Source: Hypericum androsaemum
Lineage: Eukaryota > Streptophyta > Magnoliopsida > Malpighiales > Hypericaceae
Length of the DNA stretch: 64,000 bases
Direction of reading: 5' to 3'
Assembly: GCA_963995505.1 (NCBI GenBank)
Contig: OZ023181.1
Span: 16,674,221-16,738,220 of the forward strand
Shown: positions 21,663-33,368 of the stretch, piece by piece
How the letters are laid out: each line of letters starts with the position of its first letter
How positions within the stretch are numbered: the stretch's first letter is position 1
Notes under the pieces: generated by a model
Databases searched by the model: none
What the model saw: only the letters and a program-made list of their open reading frames with translations
What the model was told of the DNA's origin: nothing
Program-made: the position numbers and the translations under genes

Positions 21663-22712
21663 GGGCAAATTATCCTCACATCCCTGAGGTTTGGTCACCC
21701 TCCCCTTAGGGTCCCTGACTTTTGGAAAATGATTGTCCCGTCCCTAAGTTTTGATGATAATAGACTCTCGGGTCCCTGGCTGACGTCATCAGCTCTTTTT
21801 TTCATTTTTGATCATGAAAATGACCAAAATACCCTTAACCTTTGACCAATACTCCTGCCCCTCGTCCGGCCGCCCTAGCTCAGCCGACGACGTCGCCGAC
21901 CTCCTCCGCGGCCCCGCCCCCTCGAAGAAGCACCTACCGGCGAAGTACTTCTCGCTTCCCAGATTCTCCTCCGTGTTCAAGAAGAGCAAGGAAACCGGAG
22001 GCAACGACGTCGGATCTTCGCCGGTGAAGAGAGCGAGCTCCTTGGCGAGGGAGGTTATTATAAAGTATTTAAAAAAAGTGAAGCCGTTATACGAGAAGCT
22101 GAGTTTGCAACAAACAAAACTCAGATCCTTCAACAAGAAACTGCCCGCCTCCCCCCGCGACGCCGTTTCGGTCGACCAGAAGGCCGACGCCAAGGCGTCC
22201 AGAGTCTCCCACTCGTTCTCGGGGAACCTGGGTATCCAATGGCGAGGAGGAAGGCCGGGGGACACGTGTCGAGCTGTCCTTCCTCGATGCAGTCGTCCCC
22301 CAGCCACTCGGGTTTACTGACGTCGTCGGGTGGGGGTATTGTTAGGGCTAACAGCGGGGGGTCGGCGCCGGGGAGCGGTTACTTCGGGGGCGAAACGGTG
22401 TCGTCGATGGAGGAACTGCAGATCTTATTTTTGGTTAGTTTTTTTGTTCTTGATGTTCTTGGTTGTGTTCTTGATTTTAGTTAGTTAGATCTTATTTTTG
22501 GGTTGGTTTTTGGTTGTTGGCGTTATTGGTCAAAGGTTAAGGGTATTTTGGTCATTTTTATGACCAAAAATGAAAAAAAGAGCCGATGACGTCAGCCAGG
22601 GACCCGAGAGTCTATTATCATCAAAACTTAGGGACGGGACAATCATTTTCCAAAAGTCAGGGACCCTAGGAGGAGGGTGACCAAACTTCAGGGACGTAAG
22701 GGTAATTTGCCC
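21663..22712. mobile_element. Pack-MULE carrying a BKI1/MAKR-like gene fragment
   Basis: Inverted repeats of about 185 bp (21663-21848 and 22528-22712) start gggcaaattatcc and end ggtaatttgccc. A perfect 9-bp duplication, tacatttat, flanks it at 21654-21662 and 22713-22721. No transposase. The centre is GC-rich coding-like DNA. Terminal sequence differs from the 10884 and 55157 elements, so this is a separate MULE family. Confidence 0.87.
21850..22434 (+). pseudogene. Captured BKI1/MAKR-like fragment
   Basis: The plus strand encodes a Ser/Arg/Lys-rich segment, IIKYLKKVKPLYEKLS, then FSGNL, and after a +1 shift near 22235 VSSCPSSMQSSPSHSG and SSMEELQ. KYLKKVKPLY and CPSSM(R/Q)SSP...SMEELQ are hallmarks of BRI1 kinase inhibitor 1 and related membrane-associated kinase regulators, which bind receptor kinases at the plasma membrane. 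The fragment lacks the usual N-terminus and the residues after SMEELQ, where intron-like DNA follows. Confidence 0.65.
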
Positions 22713-22721
22713 TACATTTAT

Positions 22722-25151
22722 TGTGACACGGAGTATAATTTATCTGAATTATTATATACCAAAACCTTGATAGATTTTGCATCACTTTTTTGTTCCCCCT
22801 GGATTAAAATTGTTGTCTCCTAATCAGAAAACATTTATGTCAATAATATATTTTGTATTCATAAAATTCAACCAAAATATTTTTAAATTTAATTGTATTA
22901 CCACGTCAACCGAGACTATCATTTTGGCGGTAAACGCTATCCACGCATTTTTGGCAAGTAGGTAATTAATAAGCACCGATGGCCGCGAAGGGGGAGCGAC
23001 AGACACGTAAGACAAGTTCGCGGTGCACGACATCCGTGGTCCCACTTTTACTGGGACCCACATGAGATACTAAAAGGCCAATGCGGCGAAACGACGTGGC
23101 ATTGATGACCTGTTTTAAACTGCCAAAGTTGGTAAGCGATCCGGTAAAAAACGGGTCAAGTAGCATGAGTGTGGATATGACTGTGCGTGGAAGCAACGAG
23201 CGAGCTGACGCTTTGGTTGTGGCTGGCTCGAGACTCCACGGGTTCATTGCGTGTCCCCATCACGACAAATTCCGTGTGAAACCTTGACTTCACTGAATTT
23301 CATGTATTTCACTCGCCTTCCCCGCGCGTACTTCCACTCCCAGCTTTCTGTCAAAAAAGAAAAGGCCTTCATATCCTTCCCTCTAATTTTTTAAAATAAT
23401 TTTTTTTATATCGTTAGCAAAATTATATTGTTAAAATATTATTTTTGCGCTTAGACTTGCTCCCGGTTTTTCCTAAGAACTAATGCTACTAGCAATTTTC
23501 TATCTTTGACTTAACCAATATTTTATAACATACGATGTAACTATGAATCAAAAAAATCATATTATTTTTCGTAATAAATTCAGAGAACATACAAACTATT
23601 TGAAATAACTAAACATATGAATTTATTGAACATTTTGGGTCACAATTTACTGTCCAATTTTCAAAAAACAATTCTTGTGATACGTACATACACATTATAT
23701 ACAAGCGGTTGCTTTTTAACATTAAATAATTATAATATTTTAGCAGTACTATTGCATGTATACTGAATTTGAATAAGTTTATTGTTTTTTTGTAAGTATG
23801 CATAAGTTTAACTTTGTTGATATAGTCTATTGTTTGTATGGTTATAATTTCCGTAACTATTTTGAAATTTCTTACACCATAAATGACTAAATTTTGATAT
23901 GCCATATTGATTAAAGAGGAAAACAATAATTATTCTATCTAATCATTTTTTTTGCAAAAGTATAATTCGTGTAGATACAAATTAAACCTAAATTTAATTA
24001 TGCGGCTACTCTCATATTTTCAAAAATTAATTACGAGTTGAAATATCAAATTCCACGCAAGGTGCACTTCACGCTCCTGGATCGAGTTCCAAGTTTAATA
24101 CCGCATGCACTTGCCGGAGTGGCGCCGCCGTCCACCAGACTGACTCAGAGAATGGAGATTCATTGTCCTCAAGGAACGTGTCTTAGTAGATTTTCGGAAA
24201 AAAACAAATCAAAGGGGGTTCGTTGGAGTTCGTGCAAGAAAAAGAGCCCAAAGGGGATCGCCATCGACCAGGAAAATAATATAAAGGCAGAATAGTATAA
24301 TATTTTAAAATTTGAACCAACGAACCCATTATAGTAATTAATTTTTTTAAAAAGTTTAAATCTAAAAATAAATTATTGTTGTAGATTTATTAAGATATTT
24401 TTTCACCATTAGAAGATATTATTCCACTTAAATTTAGATTAATCATATTAAATATTTCAAGACTAGTTGTGTTGGACAAATAAGTTTTCAACATAGGACC
24501 AAAAGTCCTCCAATAATGTCGACATTTTCCGTACGTGACAAATCATAATTTATTTTATGGATCAGTAATTTAGTATCGTCACGCATGAATCGAACAAACT
24601 TTAATGGTGTTCAAGTGCTTTATCTGTGAGGTCCTCTTTCTTGAAACGCGAGACTCTCTTTTTTGGCAGGAAGTAAATAATTGCGAGCTCTGTCAGGCAG
24701 TGACTAAATAGTAAATACATGATGTGTACTGCGAGCTCGTAAACATTAATTTATTTGCAAGCCTGTTCTTTTCCATTGATGAGCTTTTTCCTGTTAATTG
24801 TGATATACTGCATTCACGCGGAACACAGTAATTGACTAATTTCACTGCTATCCATAATATGTGAGATAATTGTTGTCAAATATTTAAATTAACTGTCAAA
24901 ATTTAAATCGGTGACTACAGTTTGATTGGCCCATCACTATGCGTAGTTTCATCCGTGAATACGAGCTGATTGGCCCATTTTTGTGTGCAATTATATATAT
25001 ATATATATACACGATAACGACAATTCATAAATATCGCCAGCTTATTGAAAAGTCAGCCAGTTGTTTTACTGTATTTATGAAACTTGCACTCGGAGTTTTA
25101 ATTAATTGCCAGACCGAACAACTTCTTGTAACTTAGAATTAACTGCTGTAA
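22722..25151. other. Intergenic DNA, no gene recognised
   Basis: Mostly AT-rich. A more GC-rich patch at 22970-23290 has short ORFs on both strands without recognisable domains. A TA microsatellite lies near 24991-25008. I see no RNA gene or element ends. Confidence 0.5.
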
Positions 25152-26154
25152 TAAGGGCACACGATGGCACATCTTTGTCGACATCAGCTATGATAGCATT
25201 CTCTTGCTTTTCTCGCGAATGTCCGTCCAAAGACATTCACTAGTCTCGCGAGAATGAGTTTTGGATTGGGTAGGAACAACATGAAAGTTGTCGCCACGGA
25301 GGGGATTTCGTTTAGACCAACAAATTTTATTAAAAATCGTGTTTACAGATCTGACAATCATTAAAAACCGTATCTAAATCTGAACCCGTGAGAATGGCTT
25401 TTTCCTTTTAAATAACGCCACTACCACTCCTTTCTCATCGGAAAGCCCAGCTAGCCCTTTGGATGTAGGCCTCGTAGTTGGGCCTCCTAGTAGTTTTCAT
25501 CTTCATTGGTATTTCGAAGTTGACAACAAGAATGACCTCCTTTTTTTTGTGGAAGGCAGTAGTGATGACGTCATTTGTGATGTTCCCGCCTGAAATTCTC
25601 GGAGGATTTACATCCTATCAACCAAATCCGAATCATAGTGGACTGCATGGAGAATGACCACAATCTTTCATATTCTGGAGCAGCATATCCACTTGTTTCT
25701 CTTTGGCCGATAAAAACGACCGCCTCCCTCTCCTACTAGAAAGGTTACTAGGATTGATGCACGGAACCGGGCCTTGTCATGGCAGTTCGTTCACCTTCAA
25801 CTGCTTTGATGCAATCAGGTAAGAAGTCATTGGGCCTCACATCGACGCCGTTGTAGTCCTTCTGCATCAGGCAGCCGACTACGTAACATCGTTGAGGAAG
25901 GAAGAGACCAGGATAACCAAAGGGTACTTAGCCTAGCTGTACAAGGCGTTCATGACTTGACGGAGGTCAAGGGTTCAAATTCTGGCAGGTGTAATCTAGG
26001 TGTAAATAATCAACTTAAAAAAAAGACACCAGGATATTCTAAAAGTTGGAGGGAAAAATAAATAGAATTCCATCTTTTGACAATATCTGGTTAGCCTCGT
26101 CGATGAACAGGACCCTGAGGATCGGGCTGACAAACTGCCTTGGTCCAATAGGCA
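25152..26154 (-). other. Flank of the Copia insertion: repeat plus exon-like fragment (copy 1)
   Basis: Contains family-2 repeat (25210-25410) and then minus-strand coding-like pieces such as LMQKDYNGVDVRPNDFLPD and FVSPILRVLFIDEANQIL, broken by a SINE. It continues on the far side of the Copia complex at 39341. The whole block is repeated at 29279-30288. It resembles parts of a host gene, but I do not recognise the family. Confidence 0.4.
25915..26024 (+). mobile_element. tRNA-derived SINE (copy 1)
   Basis: Pol III A-box-like tagcctagctg and B-box-like ggttcaaattc are about 35 bp apart. A short body follows and ends in an A-rich tail. Flanked by gagaccaggata (25903-25914) and gacaccaggata (26025-26036), a 12-bp target duplication with one mismatch. 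About 110 bp, inserted in the exon-like fragment. Confidence 0.75.
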
Positions 26155-26162
26155 CTTGATAT

Positions 26163-26939
26163 TGTTGGGTTTTGAATGTATAATTAACGCATTTGGCTCA
26201 AGCTGAAAGGCTCAAGCTGAAAAGCCCAAGCTGGAAAGCCCAAGCTGAGGATGGGATTACCACATCGAAAATCGCAAGAGAATTTTCTCTGTTTATAAGG
26301 AGAAGCTCAAAGTTGGTATAACATTAAATATTCCACCTGAAGAGCTGACCGAGGCTGCCTGTGAGGATGGTGCTCGAGCACGAGCACGCGCGTGTGCGTG
26401 TGAGTCCAGAAATTGGAAAGTCCTAGAGGCTTCCAGATTGCCACTGAAGAGGCACGAGGAGTGCCTGGAAGGCCTGTGGCCGAAGAGACACCAGCAGGCA
26501 TCCAGTAGCCCTGAAGAGACACCTACGGACATCCAGAAAATAAGTGGCCGAAAGGGTGCCTCGACTCCCAGAAATGTGAGAGCATGGTGCCCCCTCGGAA
26601 GTGCCTGGCAGCCATTCAGATTCCAGCCATCATTGCCTATAAATAGGCCCATCCCCCATCATTTGCTCTTCACCCCACTACAACTTGCATAAGCATTTGT
26701 TAGAAATTGTAGGCTCTCTCTCCCTCTCTCAGAAAGTTCTAAATTTCCAAGGTTCGCCTGAAGCTTCGAGGGTCGTTGTGCTACGAACTCAGAAGCAGCC
26801 TAGTCGTTGTATCTTGGGGACGATTGTCGCAGCCCGTAAGTACTGAATACAGGGCAATCTCGTCTTACGAAAAAAGAGTCTAACTCTTGCCTCGACTTTA
26901 CAAGATCCTAAACAAGTACACCACCTCTGATCAACAACA
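26163..26939 (+). repeat. Copia LTR (LTR1)
   Basis: Begins tgttgggttttgaatg (possibly 3 bases earlier, tattgttggg) and ends gatcaacaaca. Two other copies are at 30297-31082 and 38328-39335. cttga (26155-26159) precedes it, three bases before TG, and also follows LTR3 at 39336-39340, which supports a 5-bp target duplication. A TATA-like tataaatag at about 26638 and CT-rich leader at about 26715-26730 mark the probable promoter. Confidence 0.85.
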
Positions 26940-26954
26940 ATCGTAAGACGAGAT
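26857..26954 (+). promoter_or_regulatory. Self-complementary LTR/leader pair at the primer-binding position
   Basis: atctcgtcttacga in LTR1 (26857-26870) is the exact reverse complement of tcgtaagacgagat (26941-26954), which begins 1 base after the LTR end, where a retrotransposon primer-binding site lies. No initiator-Met tRNA site is seen there. See the findings. Confidence 0.6.
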
Positions 26955-26968
26955 ATGTGTACTTGAAG

Positions 26969-29270
26969 ATGGCATCAACAAGCTCAGCACCAGTGCCAGT
27001 GGTCCTGGGAACTGTCCACTCTAAAAAACCGACCAAGTTCAACGGTACCGAGTTCAAGAGATGGCAACGGAAGATGCTGTTCTACCTGATGATGCTCAAC
27101 CTGGTCTGATTCTTGAAGGAAGAGGCTCCGAAGGTGGCAGAAAATGAGGCAGATCTACAGAAGATCAACGCCCTCGATGCATGGAGTCACAACGACTTCC
27201 TATATTGTAACTATGTCCTGAATGGCTTAGACGATGCCCTCTACAATGTCTATGCAAGTACCAAGACTACGAAAGAATTGTGGGACTCCTTGGAGAAGAA
27301 GTACAAAATAGAGGATGCCGGGATAAAGAAATTCATCGTTGGAAAGTTCCTCGACTTCCAGATGGTGGACTTCAAGAAGATTATAGACTAAGTCCAAGAG
27401 CTGCAGCTGATTCTACACGAGATTCACGCCGAAGGCATGCAACTCAGCGAATTCTTCCAGGTGGCTACTCTGATTGAGAAGCTACCTCCTCTGTGGAAGG
27501 ACTTCAAGAACTACCTCAAGCATAAGAGGAAGGACATGGAGTTGGAAGACCTGATCGTGAGATTAAGGATCGAGGAAGACAACTGAAAGTCCAAAGTCAA
27601 GACCGACAGGACCAACTCTGAGGTTAAGGTATACCTCTCCGAAAGTGGTACCGGCAAGAAGAGGAAGAAGCCAGGGAACAAGCAGAAGAATCAAGAGCCA
27701 AAATAAAAGAAGGCTAAGAAGATCAAGGGTAATTGCTATAACTACGACAAACTCGGTCACATGGCAAAAGATTGTCGCCTGCCAAAGAGGGACGATCGTG
27801 AGAAGGCAAATCTGGCCGAAGACCTGTCTGAGCTAGACTTATCCACCGTGGTATTTGAAGATAATCTGGTGGATAACCTAAGAGAGTGGTTCATTAACAC
27901 AGGGGTAATCCGACACATCTGCTCAGACAAGAAGATGTTCTTGACCCATATCGCGATCAACAGACAGAAGGTTTTTATGGGTAACTCCGCAACTTCTCCC
28001 GTAGTCGGACTAGGCTAGGTGGTGCTAAAGCTGACCTCCGGAAAAGGGCTGACCCTCAAGGATGTGCTGCATGTCCCAGACATTCGTAAGAATTTAGTAT
28101 CCGGCTCACTGTTAACTAAAGCTGGGATGAAGCTAGTATTTGAAGCTGATAGGTTTGTTCAGACCAAGGCCGGTGCCTTTGTAGGAAAGGGTTACCTCGA
28201 GAGAGGGCTCTTCAAGATAAATATAATAAATGTCAAACGCGCCTTTAATGGCCCTAATAAAGTTATTAATTCTTCTTATTTGGCTGAGTGTTCTAACTTA
28301 TGGCATGATAGATTAGGACTCGTAAATTTAAGCTCACTAAGAAAGTTAGTAACTTTAAATTTATTGCCTAAAATAGAGTTTGACCCGAACAATAAATGTG
28401 AAGTATGTGTAGAGGCAAAAATGACCAAAGTACCTTTCCATTCAGTGGAAAAAAGTACTACACTTTTAGAATTAATTCATACCGATATATGCGATATGAA
28501 ATAAGTGCAAACTAGAGGTGAGAAAAAGTATTTCATCACATTTATTGACGATTGCACGAGGTACTGTTACGTACACCTCTTGAAAGGAAAAGATGAAGCT
28601 CTAGAAGCTTTCAAGAGTTATAAGAATGAGGTTGAAAATCAAGTTAGCCCTAAAATCAAAATGATTCGAAGTGATAGAGGGGGAGAATATGTAGCTCCGT
28701 TTGAGGAATTCTGCCAACTAAATGGCATTATTCATCAGACAACAGCTCCATACTCATCTCAATCAAATGGCGTAGTTGAGCGCAAGAATCAAACTCTTAA
28801 GGAGATGATGAATGCTATGTTGATTAGCTTGGGCTTACCATAGAACTTGTGGGGAGAAGTTGTGCTATCAGCTAATCACATTCTAAACAAATTGCCACAC
28901 AAGAAAAGAGACAAAACCTCATATGAATAATGGAAAGGGAGAAAGACTTCCTACGATTACCTTAAAGTGTGGGGGTGCCTAGCCAATGTAGAAATACCTC
29001 TACCTAAAAGGGTGAGAATATGACCCAAGACCGTTGACTGCATCTTTATCGGATATGCCCACAATAGTAGCGCATACCGATTTCTAGTACACAAGTCTGA
29101 AAACTCTGAAATCAACGAGGGAATGGTCATGGAATCAAGGAATGTAACATTCTTTGAGAATATCTTTCCTAAAAAGGAAACGAAAGAAGTAAGCTCAAAC
29201 AAAAAAAGTTATGAAGCTACATAAGGCTCTGATCAAAGTGCTGAGGAACCTAGACGGAGTAAGAGGGCCA
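26969..29270 (+). pseudogene. Copia gag-protease-integrase remnant (copy 1)
   Basis: Follows the order of a Copia polyprotein. Gag starts MASTSSAPVPVV (26969). A zinc knuckle reads CYNYDKLGHMAKDC, with its second Cys replaced by Tyr. A protease-like region, integrase zinc region (WHDRLG), and integrase core follow with HTDICD, SDRGGEY and the catalytic Glu in VVERKNQTL. At least nine in-frame stops interrupt it (for example after LNLV, after KIID and after DICDMK). It ends abruptly at about 29270 before reverse transcriptase, where the second copy of the flank begins. Confidence 0.88.
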
Positions 29271-29278
29271 ATAAGGGC

Positions 29279-30288
29279 TATAATAAGGGCACACGATGGC
29301 ACATCTTTGTCAACATCAGCTATGATAGCATTCTCTTGCTTTTCTCGCGAATGTCCTTCCAAAGACATTCACTAGTCTCGCGAGAATGGATTTTGGATTA
29401 GGTAGGAACAAAATAAAAGTCGTTGCCATGGAGAGAATTTTGTTTAGACTATCAAATTTTATTAAAAATTGTGTCTATAGATGTGACAATCATTAAAAAC
29501 CGTATCTAAATCTTAAACCGTGAGAATGGCATTTTTCTTTTAAATAACGACACTACCACTCCTTTCTCATCGGAAAGCCCAGCTAGCCCTTTGGATGTAG
29601 GCCTCGTAGTTGGGCCTCCTAGTAGTTTTCATCTTCATTGGTATTTCGAAGTTGACAACAAGAATGACCTCCTTTTTTTTGTGGAAGGCAGTAGTGATGA
29701 CATCATTTGTGATGTTCCCGCCTGAAATTCTCGGAGGATCTACATCCTATCAACCAAATCCGAATCATAATGGACTGCATGGAGAATGACCACAATCTTT
29801 CATATTCTGGAGCAGCATATCCACTTGTTTCTCTTTGGCCGATAAAAACGACCGCCTCTCTCTCCTACTAGAAAGGTTACTAGGATTGATGCACGGAACC
29901 GGGCCTTGTCATGGTAATTCGTTCACCTTCAACTGCTTTGATGCAATCAGGTAAGAAGTCGTTGGGCCTCACATCGACGTCGTTGTAGTCCTTCTGCATC
30001 AGGCAGCCGACTACGTAACAACGTTGAGGAAGGAAGAGACCAGGTTCACCAAAGCGTACTTAGCCTAGTGGTACAGAGCGTTCATGACTTGATGGAGGTC
30101 AAGGGTTCAAATCCTGGCACGTGTAATCTAGGTATAAATAATAAACTTTTAAAAAAAAGACACCAGGATATTCTAGAAGTTGGAGGGCAAAATAAATAGA
30201 ATTCCATCTTTTGACAATATCTGGTTAGCCTCGTCGATGAACAGGACCCTGAGGATCGGGCTGACAAACTGCCTTGGTCCAATAGGCA
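29279..30288 (-). other. Duplicated flank block (copy 2)
   Basis: Nearly identical to 25152-26154, including the family-2 repeat (about 29340-29540), the SINE and the exon-like piece VLFIDEANQILSK on the minus strand. It is joined directly to the truncated Copia copy 1 at a site sharing a few bases (aataagggc), which marks the duplication breakpoint. Confidence 0.8.
30047..30158 (+). mobile_element. tRNA-derived SINE (copy 2)
   Basis: Duplicate of the SINE at 25915. It retains better boxes: A-box tagcctagtgg and B-box ggttcaaatcc, followed by an A-run. It was multiplied by the segmental duplication, not by an independent insertion, because the flanks are the same. Confidence 0.75.
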
Positions 30289-30296
30289 CTTGATAT

Positions 30297-31082
30297 TGTT
30301 GGGTTTTGAATGCATAATTAATGCATTTGGCCCAAGCTGAAAGGTCCAAGCTGAAAAGCCCAAGCTGGAAAGCCCAAGCTGAGGATGGGATTACCACATC
30401 GAAAATCGCAAGAGAATTTCTCTATTTATAAGGAGAAGCTCAAAGTTGGTGTAACATTAAATATTCTACCTGAAGAGCTGACCGAGGCTGCCTGCGAGGA
30501 TGGTGCAAAGCACCATCCGAGCACGAGCATGAGCACGTGCATGTGAGTCCAGAAACGGGAATGTCCTAGAGGCTTCCAGATTGTCACTGAAGAGGCACGA
30601 GGAGTGCCTGGAAGGTCAGTGGCCGAAGAGACACCAGCAGGCATCTAGGAGCCCTGAAGAGACACATACGGGCATCCAAAAAACTGGTGGCTGAAAGGGT
30701 GCCTCGGCTCCCAGAAATATGAGAGCATGGTGCCCCCTCGGAAGTGCCTGGCAGCCATTCAGATTCCAGCCATCATTGCTTATAAATAGGCCCATCCCCC
30801 ATCATTTGCTTTTCACCCCACTACAACTTGTATAAGCATTCGTTAGCAATTGTAGGTTCTCTCTCCCTCTCTCAGAAAGTTCTAAATTTCGAAGGTTCGC
30901 TTGAAGCTTCGAGGGTCGTTGTGCTACGAACTCGGAAGCAGCCTAGTTATTGTATCTTGGGAATGATTGCCGCAGCCCGTAAGCACTAAATACGGGGCAA
31001 TCTTGTCTTACCGAGAAAGAGTCTAACTCTTGCTTCGACTTTACAGGATCCTAATCAAGTACACCACCTCCGATCAACAACA
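30297..31082 (+). repeat. Copia LTR (LTR2)
   Basis: Same ends as LTR1, again preceded by cttgatat. It serves as the 5' LTR of the element that ends with LTR3. The leader arm tcgtaagacgagat follows intact at 31084-31097, but its LTR partner is mutated (atcttgtcttac). Confidence 0.85.
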
Positions 31083-31111
31083 ATCGTAAGACGAGATCTG
31101 TGTACTTGAAG

Positions 31112-32489
31112 ATGGCATCAACAAGCTCAGCACCAGTGCCAGCGGTCATGGGAACTGTCCACTCCGAAAGACCGGTCAAGTTCAACGGTACCGAGTTCAA
31201 GACATGGCAACAGAAGATGCTGTTCTACCTGACGATGCTCAACCTGGTCTGATTCTTAAAGGAAGAGGCTCCGAAGGTGGTAGAAAATGAGGCAGATCTA
31301 CAGAAGATCAACGTCCTCGATGCATGAAGTCACAACGACTTCCTATGTTGTAACTATGTCCTGAATGGCTTAGACGATGCCCTCTACAATGTCTATGCAG
31401 GTACCAAGACTGCGAAAGAATTGTGAGACTCCCTGGAGAAGAAGTACAAAATAAAGGATGCCGGGATGAAGAAATTCATCGTCGGAAAGTTCCTCGACTT
31501 TCAGATGGTGGACTCCAAGAAGATTATAGACTAAGTCCAAGAGCTGCAGCTAATTCTATACGAGATTTACGCCGAAGGCATGCAACTCAGCGAATCCTTT
31601 CAGGTGGCTGCTCTGATCGAGAAGCTACCCCCTCTTTTGAAGGACTTCAAGAACTACCTCAAGCATAAGAGGAAGGACATGGGGTTAGAAGACCTGATTG
31701 TGAGACTAAAGATCGAGGAAGATAACTGAAAGTTCGAAGTCAAGACCGGCAGCACCAACTCCGAGGCTAAGGTACACCTCACCGAAGGTGGTACCGGCGA
31801 GAAGAGGAAGAAGCCCGAGAACAAGCAGAGAAGCAAGAGCCAAAGAAAAAGAAGGCTAAGAAGATCAAAGGCAACTGCTACAACTGCGACAAACCCGGTC
31901 ACATGGCAAAAGATTATCGCCTGCCAAAGAGGGACGATCGTGAGAAGGAAAATCTGGCCGAAGACTTATCTGAGCTAGACTTATCCACCGTGGTGTTTGA
32001 AGCCAATCTGGTGGATAACCCAAGAGAGTAGTTCATTGACACAGGGGCAACCCGACACATCTGCTCAGACAAGGAGATGTTCTTGACCTATATCGCGATC
32101 AACAGACAGAAGTTGTTTATGGGTAACTCCGCAACTTCTCTCGTAGTCGGACTAGGCCAGGTGGTGCTGAAGCTGACCTCCGAAAAAGAGCTGACCCTCA
32201 AGGATGTGCTGCATGTCCCAGACATTCGTAACAATTTAGTATCCGGCTCACTGTTAAGCAAAGCTGGGATGAAGCTAGTGTTTGAGGCTGATAGATTTAT
32301 TCTAACCAAGGCTGGTGCCTTTGTAGGAAAGGGTTATCTCGAGAGGGGGCTCTTCAAGATAAATGTAATAACTGTCAAACACACCTTTAATGGCCCTAAT
32401 AAAGTTGTTAATTATTCTTATTTGGCTGAGTGTTCTAACTTATGGCATGATAGATTAGGGCACGTAAATTTGAGCTCACTAAGAAAGAA
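31112..32489 (+). pseudogene. Copia gag-protease remnant (copy 2, 5' part)
   Basis: Parallel to 26969-28350 and shares several of its stops (after LNLV, after KIID, after EEDN), so these predate the duplication. Additional stops are private. The knuckle here reads CYNCDKPGHMAKDY, with the last Cys changed to Tyr. A long open part covers 32077-32488 ([29 protein letters not shown]). It is cut at SLRK by the nested LTR element at 32490. Confidence 0.85.
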
Positions 32490-33120
32490 TGATATGAATC
32501 AGATCTGCAAGAAGCCATATTTATTTAATAATTCGTTTTTGAGTTTCAAAGTCTATTTAGGAAGTTAATTTTTTCTTAATTTCATTTTACATGAGTTTTA
32601 TTCTGTTTAGGAAGTTACAAAAAAAAGATAATTTCATTTTATTAGGAGTTCTAGTCTGTTTAGGTAGTCAATTATGAGATAATCACGTTTTTTAGTATTC
32701 CTAGTAGGATTAGAGTTAGTTTCCTTTTTAGTTTCCCTTTTTAAGTCATATTTATCTAGTTAGAAGTTTTATTTAACTAGGATTCTTTTTGTAACTATCT
32801 GCCTATATATAAAGGCTTTATCAATGAGAATGAGGAGAATAATTTGAGTACAAAAAACGTGGGCTTTGCTCTCTTGGTTCTTCGGAACTGTTCGAACACA
32901 GTGGAGGGATTCCCTTCGTTCACCTTCGACTTATCAAGCGGATCTACATCACCGTTTGTGGCGTCTTCATCAATTCAATGTTCTTGTTTCCCTACAGCAG
33001 CGGGTCGAGGTTGTTCATACCGAGGTTCTTGCAAAGGTGCAAACAACGGGTCGAGATTTCCATCAATCTGAACGTAGATAGATCCGACTTTCGCGTGGAT
33101 CCGTAACGAGATTCACATCA
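32490..33120 (+). repeat. 5' LTR of the nested element
   Basis: Starts tgatatgaatcagatctgc and ends gattcacatca, directly before the primer-binding site. The ORFs that start MSTKNVGFALLV in both LTRs are non-coding coincidences of identical LTR sequence. Confidence 0.9.
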
Positions 33121-33368
33121 GTTGGTATCAGAGCTTAGGCTCTACTTCAGATCATCTATCTTGAAATTTCATTTTTGTTTTCATTAGTTTTCAATTATTG
33201 TTCTTATTTTATTCTGAGTTGGAGAAAGAAAAAAAATAAAAAAAGAGGAAAAAAATTCCGAAAAAAAGAAAGATAGAGAAGAAGGCAGCCAAGAAAAGAA
33301 GAAGAAAGAAGGCTAAAAAAAATCAAAAAAAGAAAAGTTGAAAGTAGAAAAAAAGAGAATCTGCAAGA

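Noticed and set aside
22966..23287. Possible gene in a GC-richer patch
   Set aside because: ORFs on both strands are short, lack recognisable motifs and have no partner exons with consistent splice sites.
25920..25990. tRNA gene
   Set aside because: A and B boxes are tRNA-like, but no acceptor stem pairs and the unit has an A-tail and target duplication, so a SINE fits better.
26080..26154. RuvB-like helicase fragment suggested by VLFIDEANQ
   Set aside because: Only a Walker B-like string agrees; neighbouring residues do not follow RuvB-like proteins, so no function is assigned.
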